Below, piece after piece: positions 24,348-31,051 of a DNA stretch of 34,291 nt. Position numbers and translations under genes: made by a program. Every line of letters begins with the position of its first letter. The stretch's first letter is position 1. Source of the DNA: Candidatus Woesearchaeota archaeon (GTDB taxonomy: Archaea > Nanobdellota > Nanobdellia > Woesearchaeales > JAIPIC01); contig JAIPIC010000017.1 of assembly GCA_021734865.1 (NCBI GenBank), positions 1 through 34,291 on the forward strand. Reading direction: 5' to 3'. The notes under the pieces are model-generated. The model was given only the letters and a program-made list of their open reading frames with translations, was not told the origin of the DNA and did no database searches.

Positions 24348-24812
24348 ATGAAAGTTGGAATTGGAACGGACTCGCACGCTTTTGAAGATGGAAAGCCTTT
24401 GATTCTTGGGGGGCATATGATTAAAGATAACCCTGGTTTAAAAGGTAATTCTGACGGAGATGTAATTATCCATGCTTTATGCAATGCGATCGCAAGCACG
24501 ATAGGTGTTGGTTCTATCGCAAGCTATGCTGATAAAATCTGCGAAAATGGCGTAAAAGACTCTTCCAAATATCTGGAACATGTCATGAAGATTATGACCT
24601 CCAAAAATTTAACTCTCAATAATATAAGCATCGCTTTGGAATGCAGTAAACCAAAGCTTGAAGGTCACCTGCATTTTATGCGAGAAAATTTATCCAGTAT
24701 GACCAAACTGCCAATAGATGACATTGGGATAACTGTAACATCAGGTGAAAATCTTTCAGCTTTTGGAAAAGGAAAAGGGATATATGCAATTGTTATCGTT
24801 TCTATAGGATAA
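24348..24812 (+). CDS. ispF: IspF, MEcPP synthase
   Basis: Cyclises CDP-methylerythritol 2-phosphate to 2-C-methyl-D-erythritol 2,4-cyclodiphosphate, releasing CMP. It has 154 residues, as usual. Zinc ligands are in the expected places: Asp8 and His10 (GTDSHAF) and His42 (SDGDVIIHAL). LILGG and the GLKGNSDGD loop fit as well. The C-terminal motif is unusual: the common TTTEKLGFTGRGEG pattern reads VTSGENLSAFGKGKG, keeping Glu but changing Thr positions, the Phe and the Arg/Glu pair. It starts at ATG 24348 (a TTG nine bases upstream is in frame) and follows ispD by 32 bases, so both are probably on one transcript. In archaea these genes are rare, which suggests transfer from bacteria. Confidence 0.9.
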   Translation: MKVGIGTDSHAFEDGKPLILGGHMIKDNPGLKGNSDGDVIIHALCNAIASTIGVGSIASYADKICENGVKDSSKYLEHVMKIMTSKNLTLNNISIALECSKPKLEGHLHFMRENLSSMTKLPIDDIGITVTSGENLSAFGKGKGIYAIVIVSIG

Positions 24813-24823
24813 AATTATTTGAG

Positions 24824-25522
24824 TTAAGATCGATTTTCAAGAATTTCTTCAATCTGTCCATTATCAATGTCTTTGAATCCCCTATCTATGAAATGTCTGT
24901 GCACATCTTCACAATTCAATAAAAATCTTCTTGGATTACAGTCTGAACAATAGAAAACCTTGCGGATGTTCTCATCCGACAGGACCTTTTTATTTTTCAT
25001 TCTATGCCGGATAAGCTGGACAGCTTGTTGTTCTGTAAGAGTAGGGATATTGAATATTTTCATCCCTGTCTTAAACTCACCAGGAATCATATTATCCTTG
25101 ATTCCTGATCCCACAAATAGGATTGACTTCACGCTTCCTTGATTATAGTGTTTAAGGATATTATTGTAGTCTCTTTTGTTCATCTCCTGAGATTCGTCAA
25201 AAATCAATATGGTCTTTTCTGTATTCATCAGTTTTCCTATCAAGCTGCTCTCAGTACTGATGATTTTTTCAATATTTATAATCCTCTCCTTGCGGTTACA
25301 GCTATAGAATAAGGTGTTTTTGCTTTTTTTTAATATCCATTTAATTACTGTTGTCTTTCCAGTGCCCATATCACCAACAAGATAGACAATTGAACCTAAA
25401 TAAAGAAGATTATGAACTTTTTTCTTCAGTTCTTCAAGATTAAGAAGGTGTTGGTCGCCTGCCATTGGCTTAACAGTCAATGGGTTAGCCCTAAATCCTA
25501 ATTGAGTATACCAGGTCTTCAT
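24824..25522 (-). CDS. AAA/ExeA-like ATPase, intact motifs
   Basis: A 232-residue P-loop ATPase. It starts with WYTQLGFRANPLTVKP, a common opening of ExeA/TniB-like ATPases in archaea, then Walker A VGDMGTGKTTV (about residues 49-59), Walker B TILIFDESQEM, a sensor-like SILFVGSG, and a C-terminal helical lid with IRHRM and CNPRRFLLNCE. All catalytic positions look intact. It lies 10 bases after the related degenerate ATPase gene, so the two are one operon and may form a mixed oligomer. No partner gene (transposase, secretion or nuclease) is adjacent, so the cellular role is unknown. It converges with ispF across an 11-base gap. Confidence 0.8.
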   Translation of the reverse strand: MKTWYTQLGFRANPLTVKPMAGDQHLLNLEELKKKVHNLLYLGSIVYLVGDMGTGKTTVIKWILKKSKNTLFYSCNRKERIINIEKIISTESSLIGKLMNTEKTILIFDESQEMNKRDYNNILKHYNQGSVKSILFVGSGIKDNMIPGEFKTGMKIFNIPTLTEQQAVQLIRHRMKNKKVLSDENIRKVFYCSDCNPRRFLLNCEDVHRHFIDRGFKDIDNGQIEEILENRS

Positions 25523-25532
25523 TTTATTATCT

Positions 25533-26225
25533 TTATTTGATTATCTTCAAATATTCCTGCAGTTGTAATTCAGTCCCTTTCTTTTTCGCATATTTATTGA
25601 TTAAGAGAAGATTCTTTTTGAAATTTGAGAGTGAGTACCCTCCCCTCTTAAATATGCTTGATAGTGCATCCTTGGATTTTATTGCGTCAACTGAGCAATA
25701 TTTATTTGCAATTTGAAGTAAATCATTTGATTCCACCTTAGGGGTCTCAAATGTCCGATTGCCCATACGATGCATGATGCTTTCAGTCAGCTTAAGTCCG
25801 GAGGCTGTCTGAGCTGTAAAGACTACAGATCGAATATAACTGTGATCAAACAGAAATTTTACACGTTCTGCATTGCGTTCACTCAAGTATTTGATATTAT
25901 CTAGGAGCACGACCATGTTTTTAGGTCTTATTTTTAATAGTTTACCGATACTACCATACTTCTCGAACAGCAAATCTTCAATGTTAAGACTTTTCTTGAG
26001 TGTTTTACAGTCAAGGTATACAACTTTTCTACTACCCCTAAACTTACGTATTATTTGGTATAGGACAAATGTCTTGCCAGTCTTACCCTTAATAAAGATT
26101 AAAGAACCTGCGTTAACGTGATAAAGAAGATCATCTAATAGGCTTGATTTATCCAGAAAGTCTTCACCATTGTATTTCCAGAATGGGTCTTTCCTATTAA
26201 AGAGAGACAACAGGTTTGCTATCAT
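25533..26225 (-). CDS. AAA-like ATPase with degenerate Walker motifs
   Basis: A 230-residue protein built like its downstream neighbour: NRKDPFWKYNGEDFLDK opening, P-loop region, Walker B-like strand and C-terminal helical part. The P-loop is changed: the aligned stretch is FIKGKTGKTFV where the partner has VGDMGTGKTTV. The first and third glycines are lost but GKT is kept. The Walker B strand ends VVLLDN instead of IFDE, replacing the catalytic Glu by Asn. It may bind ATP without hydrolysing it and act as a regulatory subunit. Start ATG 26225 fits a TATA box 20-28 bases upstream, so the mRNA is probably leaderless. Family assignment is moderate. Confidence 0.65.
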   Translation of the reverse strand: MIANLLSLFNRKDPFWKYNGEDFLDKSSLLDDLLYHVNAGSLIFIKGKTGKTFVLYQIIRKFRGSRKVVYLDCKTLKKSLNIEDLLFEKYGSIGKLLKIRPKNMVVLLDNIKYLSERNAERVKFLFDHSYIRSVVFTAQTASGLKLTESIMHRMGNRTFETPKVESNDLLQIANKYCSVDAIKSKDALSSIFKRGGYSLSNFKKNLLLINKYAKKKGTELQLQEYLKIIK

Positions 26226-26244
26226 ATGAGAAGGGATAAAAGAA

Positions 26245-26275
26245 TAATATAAAAAAATAGCGATGGAATACCATC
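26245..26275 (-). terminator. Hairpin plus T-run behind the lipoprotein gene, overlapping the next promoter
   Basis: On the minus strand a hairpin GATGG-TATT-CCATC (26262-26275) is followed by GCTATTTTTTT, the form of an intrinsic terminator for the lipoprotein gene ending at 26295. The same T-rich stretch contains TTTATATTA (26245-26253), about 24 bases before the ATG at 26225. Terminator and promoter therefore share bases. Confidence 0.55.
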
Positions 26276-26294
26276 ACTTTTGTTTTTTGTCTGT

Positions 26295-28028
26295 CTATCC
26301 ACAAGAACCAGCAGATGCTGCTGCACTTCCAGCCTCGAATCCAAACCCAGATGAAGGATTAGTTGTATCCAGACTCTGACTACATTCTGCAGGTTTTGTT
26401 GTAAATCCCTGACAGATTGTTTCAAGAAGTGACTGTGGATCCCTAGCACTGCTAACAAGTACACCATTAACAACTAGTCCAGGCGATCCCCTGACGCCAT
26501 ATTGCTGAACTTCTTTTTCATTGACCTTAAATGGTGGATAATTACCCATCCATGTGGTTTTGTCATTGAAGTTTGCAGTTATCTGGTATTCAGTATCTAC
26601 TTCATCTGTACATTCTTTCAGTGCTTCTGCATCGATATCTGCCTCTATTAAGCATGCATCAGATTGTCCATCCTTTAGGAAACATTTCAGATAAGTCATA
26701 TACTTGTCTGTTTGTTCCTCCTGGATACAGTATTGGTTGAGTTGCTCATAGATTTCTTTATCACCATGCATGGCATAATTGACAAATTTAATCTTAAAAT
26801 CTATTTTGTCACCAAGCAGTTCCTGAACAGGGATAAGACCTTTCTCAATTTGTGTGCCAAATGGGCAATGCGACATTACGAATGCTTCGACTGTTGGAAC
26901 TGTTTTCTTTTCCATACAGGCCAGAGTCCCTTTACATTCTGAATCTGCACAATCTACTGCACCATCTCCATCATCGTCTAAGGAATTGTCACATATTTCA
27001 GCATTTGGATCCCATGTTGAACCTGTCCTAAGCTCGTACCGTCCATCCTGAGTGGGCTGTAAATATCGTGATATTTGATCGTATGCATCAGCTTTTTTTA
27101 CTGATTCATCAAAGATGAATGCTGGTAGAAGTTTCAGTCCTGCAGTTTCATACATGGACTTACCTTCGGCTGTTGCATAATCATAAACTTTAGTCTTGAT
27201 CCCTGGGAACAACCCTCTCAGCTGGCTGATAACAGCGTTATGATTGCAGGTCTTGCAGTTGGAATCTGTTACAACAACTGCATTAACGTCCACAGGTTGT
27301 GGAATATCTGCACATGCTGCTGCTCCATTTCCTGTTGCTTGACATACCCCTCTTAGGAAATCGGTTGCTGTAGTGGCTCCACCACGTCCAAATGATTCTC
27401 CATCAAGCTTGATTGTCGGGCTTCCTGATGCTCCAGCAGCATCAGCACGAGCTGCACTTTCTCTTAAAAGGGTTTTTCCTTCATCACCATTGATACATGT
27501 GCTGATATCATTCTTGTTCAGAGCAAGCTGATCTGCACAACCTTCCCAATTATCTGGAAGTTTAGAATATTCTTTATCAACACAGCTTATAAAATCAAGA
27601 TGTTTTGAGGGTTCATATTTCTGAACGCACAGATGAGCAATATTTCCTTTTACTTCTGCTATTCCATGCATAGAACAGAGGTCATCAATACAGAATGATG
27701 CTTCTCTGCCAGCATAAGATTGCTTTGGATATAGGATATAGTCTATCTGAAGATCCATGGCATCTCCAAGCTCTTTTTTAGCAGGAATGACAGCATCAAG
27801 CGCTTTTACACCAAAAGGACACTGGCTCATGACATATAATTCAACACTGGCAGAACTGCCTGAACTTGCTGGATTATCCACACTGCCTGACTCAGAAGAT
27901 TCTACACCCTCACCAACGACCAATCCAGTCTTACCATCATCAGTATTGCTGAATGGTCCATCTTCATAGACACAGCCACTTAAGACAACAATGGCTAAAA
28001 CAAATATAATCAATAATTCTCTTTTCAC
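26295..28028 (-). CDS. Lipoprotein with three thioredoxin-fold domains
   Basis: A 577-residue exported redox-type protein. The N-terminus is a lipoprotein signal (lipobox VLSGC, Cys19) followed by a Ser/Gly linker. Domain 1 (about 61-235) has YVMSQCPFG (Cys70) and a likely cis-Pro in GSPTI. Domain 2 (about 248-325) is a small thioredoxin fold with SNCKTC (Cys258, Cys261) and LLPAF. A short calcium-binding-like insert follows (CDNSLDDDGDGAVDC, 346-360). Domain 3 (about 378-545) repeats the plan of domain 1 with FVMSHCPFG (Cys388) and RGSPGLVV. Domains 1 and 3 have CPFG with one cysteine, as in relatives of GILT-type thiol reductases, and several further cysteines. Start codon is GTG 28028 with GGGGG upstream. 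A role in disulfide exchange of the Cys-rich surface proteins is plausible. Confidence 0.82.
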   Translation of the reverse strand: MKRELLIIFVLAIVVLSGCVYEDGPFSNTDDGKTGLVVGEGVESSESGSVDNPASSGSSASVELYVMSQCPFGVKALDAVIPAKKELGDAMDLQIDYILYPKQSYAGREASFCIDDLCSMHGIAEVKGNIAHLCVQKYEPSKHLDFISCVDKEYSKLPDNWEGCADQLALNKNDISTCINGDEGKTLLRESAARADAAGASGSPTIKLDGESFGRGGATTATDFLRGVCQATGNGAAACADIPQPVDVNAVVVTDSNCKTCNHNAVISQLRGLFPGIKTKVYDYATAEGKSMYETAGLKLLPAFIFDESVKKADAYDQISRYLQPTQDGRYELRTGSTWDPNAEICDNSLDDDGDGAVDCADSECKGTLACMEKKTVPTVEAFVMSHCPFGTQIEKGLIPVQELLGDKIDFKIKFVNYAMHGDKEIYEQLNQYCIQEEQTDKYMTYLKCFLKDGQSDACLIEADIDAEALKECTDEVDTEYQITANFNDKTTWMGNYPPFKVNEKEVQQYGVRGSPGLVVNGVLVSSARDPQSLLETICQGFTTKPAECSQSLDTTNPSSGFGFEAGSAAASAGSCG

Positions 28029-28117
28029 TTTATCTAACCCCCTTTATGTTATTGTTTATTCTCCTAAAAACTAATCATTTAAAAATTTAACCTCAAAGTA
28101 GGTTCTAAGAAATAGGC

Positions 28118-28816
28118 CTATCTCCCATATCTTCTATGTCGGTTTGAGAACTCATCAAGTATAGTAACAAAATCCTCTTTCGAAAGTTCTGGCCAACATT
28201 TCTCTACAAAAAACCATTCTGAATAATTTGACTGCCATACCAGAAAATTAGATGTCCTACGGTCGCCTCCAGTCCTGATAATCAAGTCTGGCTCATCATT
28301 GAAGTAAAGATTTTTTGAGAAGGTATCCTCATTGATTTCATCTATATCCATGTGACCTTCTTTAATTGCTTTAGCCACCTTCTTTACTGCGTCGACTACC
28401 TCTTGTCTCCCTCCATACGCAATAGCAAAATTGATGATATGTCCTTTATTATTTTTAGTCTGATCCATAAGCTCTTGCATAACAATCTGTAAGTCATTTG
28501 GGAGCATATATAACCTACCTATAAAATTAATCCTGATATCATACTCTGAAAGCCTTTTGTCAGTTCTAAGTCGTTTATATTCTTTCAGAAAGAGGTTCAT
28601 TAGATAGTCAAATTCTTCTTTTGGCCTGTTGAAGTTCTCAAGAGACAATGTGTATAATGTCAATTCCTCAATCTTATACTCGTGGCACCACTTTAAGACA
28701 TCCTCAACTTTCTTTACTCCCCATTCATGCCCTTTCCAAGGTTTCATCATGAGTTTCTTAGAAAACCTACGATTACCATCCATTATAATTCCAATGTGTT
28801 TTGGAACGCTATTCAT
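28118..28816 (-). CDS. uppS: Cis-prenyltransferase (polyprenyl diphosphate synthase)
   Basis: Elongates an allylic diphosphate with isopentenyl diphosphate in cis to make the long polyprenyl (dolichol-type) carrier for glycan assembly. It has 232 residues. The signature motifs are HIGIIMDGNRRFSK (catalytic Asp13), TLYTLSLENFNRP, INFIGR, FAIAYGGRQEVVDAVKKV and IIRTGGDRRTSNFLVWQ followed by SEWFF. The usual Glu in RTGGE is Asp here. ATG 28816 has GGTGAAG just upstream (28820-28826) and a TATA-like element at 28841-28849; an upstream in-frame TTG is not needed. It follows the CBS gene on the same strand. It consumes products of the isoprenoid pathway that includes IspD/IspF. Confidence 0.94.
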   Translation of the reverse strand: MNSVPKHIGIIMDGNRRFSKKLMMKPWKGHEWGVKKVEDVLKWCHEYKIEELTLYTLSLENFNRPKEEFDYLMNLFLKEYKRLRTDKRLSEYDIRINFIGRLYMLPNDLQIVMQELMDQTKNNKGHIINFAIAYGGRQEVVDAVKKVAKAIKEGHMDIDEINEDTFSKNLYFNDEPDLIIRTGGDRRTSNFLVWQSNYSEWFFVEKCWPELSKEDFVTILDEFSNRHRRYGR

Positions 28817-28840
28817 CTCTTCACCAAGAATCAAATACCA

Positions 28841-28849
28841 TTATAAAAA
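28841..28849 (-). promoter_or_regulatory. TATA-like element of uppS
   Basis: TTTTTATAA lies about 29 bases before ATG 28816, so uppS may be transcribed separately from the CBS gene. Confidence 0.5.
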
Positions 28850-28891
28850 GGTTTGGTTCGACGTTATATTTAAGTTTACAATTTTGTATCG

Positions 28892-29380
28892 TTAAAATAC
28901 AATTCCAGCCTGCAGCACATATATAACTATAAGCACTATTATTGCTATCACAACCAGCCAAGTGATAACAGACTCTCTGAACATGAAGTGTTCGTATTGT
29001 TCTGAGATTTTATGAGTCTCACGAACAACATCTGTCTCAGTCACTATTCCTACAAGTCTGTCTTTCTCGAAGACAGGGAAACTTTTTACACCTTGATCAA
29101 CCATCACATTTGCTATATGGTTAACACTGTCAGTTGGAGAAATCGACAGAATTGGAGAACTCATCACATCTTCCACCTTGAGCTTTTTGTAGTCCTTTCC
29201 TGCTCTCAAAACTTTATGCAACATATCAGTTTCAGTCAGGATACCAATAGGTTTCTCTTTTTGCGTCACAACAAGAGTACTATAATTATTTCTTGCCATA
29301 GTGCCTATCGCTGTTGTCAATTTTGCACTATGCTCAATTGTTGCAACATTTGAAGACATGATTTGCCTGACTTCTGACAT
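28892..29380 (-). CDS. CBS-pair protein with C-terminal membrane anchor
   Basis: A 162-residue protein. Two CBS motifs fill residues about 1-125: RQIMSSNVATIEHSAKL with GILTETDML, then VEDVMSSPILSISPTDSV with GIVTETDVVRE. Such pairs bind adenine nucleotides or related ligands. A single membrane segment lies at about 138-158 (VITWLVVIAIIVLIVIYVL), so the CBS unit is tethered on the inner side of the membrane. This anchor is uncommon among small CBS-pair proteins. Partner unknown; regulation of a membrane enzyme or channel is possible. TATTTAAA at 29404-29411 lies about 28 bases before the ATG and points to a leaderless mRNA. Confidence 0.88.
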   Translation of the reverse strand: MSEVRQIMSSNVATIEHSAKLTTAIGTMARNNYSTLVVTQKEKPIGILTETDMLHKVLRAGKDYKKLKVEDVMSSPILSISPTDSVNHIANVMVDQGVKSFPVFEKDRLVGIVTETDVVRETHKISEQYEHFMFRESVITWLVVIAIIVLIVIYVLQAGIVF

Positions 29381-29403
29381 GAATAGATTCTATGAGTGTT
29401 TAG

Positions 29404-29411
29404 TATTTAAA
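29404..29411 (-). promoter_or_regulatory. TATA box of the CBS gene
   Basis: TTTAAATA on the minus strand, about 28 bases before ATG 29380. No ribosome site is present between them. Confidence 0.6.
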
Positions 29412-29626
29412 GGTTTCGTACTATTGTGAAGTTATTCTGGTATTAATTTTGTGGAAATAGATTATTTGTGTAAATAGATCATTTATGCATAACTCCAAAT
29501 GTTATTGAGAACCAGATTACCGTCCATTTTCTTGATTCTCACCTATTCTGACTGTTATGAACCACAGACTGGTATGGAGCTCAAAATATAAGGAATCATA
29601 TTTTTGAACATAAAACAATAAAAACT

Positions 29627-29636
29627 TTTATATATA
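29627..29636 (+). promoter_or_regulatory. TATA box of the 4-TM protein gene
   Basis: TTTATATATA gives a start near 29655 and a leader of about 20 bases that contains GAGGTGA (29664-29670), the ribosome site four bases before ATG 29675. Confidence 0.65.
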
Positions 29637-29674
29637 TGACAATTTATGTAACAACTAAGTGTTGAGGTGATTAA

Positions 29675-30058
29675 ATGCTTGAAGCAAAGAATTGGATAAG
29701 TTTCTTCGCAGGCGGTTTCGTTTTAGCTCTAGGGATAATTCCACTGCTTAATCAATTAAAAGTAATATCTTTTGGTTTACCTGCATCAATGATTGGATTG
29801 GTCATAAGTATAGCACATTGGCTTGTAGCGCTTGGTGGCCTATATCTGTTATATGACAGCTTTTTAGACTGGCATGAAGATCTTGGCAGAATCGCATTCT
29901 TTGTTGCTCTGTTCATGATCGGAATAGGGATTGTTCCAATTTTGAATCAGTTTAATGTAATAGGGTTTTCAATACCATTCCTATCGAACATGGTCTACTA
30001 TATCCTCTTTATAATCGAAGGATTGTTCCTGATGGTAGTTGGAATGCAGATGGATTAA
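29675..30058 (+). CDS. 4-TM membrane protein from internal duplication
   Basis: A 127-residue membrane protein with four predicted segments. The two halves are alike: FVLALGIIPLLNQLKVISF (about 16-34) and FMIGIGIVPILNQFNVIGF (about 80-98) share a G.(I/V)P.LNQ motif, each followed by another membrane segment. The repeated helix-breaking motif P-x-LNQ could form a pore- or ligand-lining re-entrant site (inference). It is a free-standing gene with good promoter and ribosome site, so it is expressed by itself. I do not recognise a named family. Confidence 0.75.
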   Translation: MLEAKNWISFFAGGFVLALGIIPLLNQLKVISFGLPASMIGLVISIAHWLVALGGLYLLYDSFLDWHEDLGRIAFFVALFMIGIGIVPILNQFNVIGFSIPFLSNMVYYILFIIEGLFLMVVGMQMD

Positions 30059-30241
30059 CTTTGTTAATTTGATATTTCATCAAAATATTATATAATTGGG
30101 TTTTTACCCAATTTATAATTTTATTAGATTCAATAGCTGTTTTTCATTGGAAAATCAAGCGTTAAAATGAGATTTAGACAATATTTTCTACTAAAAATTG
30201 TTACTTAGAATACTATCAATTGTAGATTCAATATAAAAAAG

Positions 30242-31051
30242 TCAGTTCCTTCTTTGAAAAAAATATACAAACAGTGATATAGCAAGCAAAGATACTATCA
30301 AAATTATAATCATCATAACCTTAATATTTGGTCCTAGAACCACTTTTTGTTCAATGTTTTCTTTTGAAGATGTGTTTAAGCTACGATTATTTAATATATC
30401 TTTGAATTGTAAATCTTGCTTCACATTTAAGACTTTATCAATAACAGAAAACTGCTCTGATTTCTCGATCCCAACATAACCATCACTTTCTACTTTGTAT
30501 GAAAGAGTATATATTCCTGTATAGTTAGGGATAAACGAATATGGAAGTTCAATCACTTTTGATGAACCATCTGGGGTTTTAAGTGTTGTTGATATATTTA
30601 TATTAGATATACTTGAAGAATATTTTACCTCAATTTCTTGATTTTTCATAAATACTCTTTTTTCAAGACATTCTTTAGCTGGACAAATGCTCATATCAAA
30701 TAGTAATTCTTCATTCGCATTTATATTAAAAAAATGTACTATGTTTTTGTGTACTGGTCGAATTATTCTCAATATAGCCTGGCATCCTTGAGAAACGGTT
30801 TTTTCAGTAACGACAGATCCTTTATAGTACCCATCAACGGACTCATTTGAAAAAAAAATCTGCCGAGGTGCAAGTGCAAAATTTGGACAATAAATTGTGG
30901 GGGTATATTCAACCAATTCGTCTGATATAATTGAATAATTGAATTCAATCTGCTCACCGATACTAAAAGTAGGCTTTACAATAATTTTAGCATCTAATGA
31001 ATGAACCAATGGTATAAATATAAGCACAACAAGAAGAAAATACTGTTTCAT
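30242..31051 (-). CDS. Membrane-anchored exported protein, partner of the surface protease-like protein
   Basis: A 269-residue exported protein: signal peptide MKQYFLLVVLIFIPLVHS, an outer beta-rich region (two Ig-like parts, about 20-120 and 125-205) with four cysteines, a linker, a membrane segment (about 243-263) and the basic end FQRRN. The start overlaps the stop of the upstream surface protein by four bases (ATGA), so the two are made together; it could anchor or assist it on the cell surface. No known domain is certain. A T-run follows the gene (TTTTTT, about 30235-30240 on the minus strand). Confidence 0.7.
   Translation of the reverse strand: MKQYFLLVVLIFIPLVHSLDAKIIVKPTFSIGEQIEFNYSIISDELVEYTPTIYCPNFALAPRQIFFSNESVDGYYKGSVVTEKTVSQGCQAILRIIRPVHKNIVHFFNINANEELLFDMSICPAKECLEKRVFMKNQEIEVKYSSSISNINISTTLKTPDGSSKVIELPYSFIPNYTGIYTLSYKVESDGYVGIEKSEQFSVIDKVLNVKQDLQFKDILNNRSLNTSSKENIEQKVVLGPNIKVMMIIILIVSLLAISLFVYFFQRRN

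Noticed and set aside
29381-29674. Possible tRNA or small RNA gene in the gap
   Set aside because: No cloverleaf or GC-rich stem is visible; only two AT-rich promoters and imperfect short repeats such as AAATAGAT.
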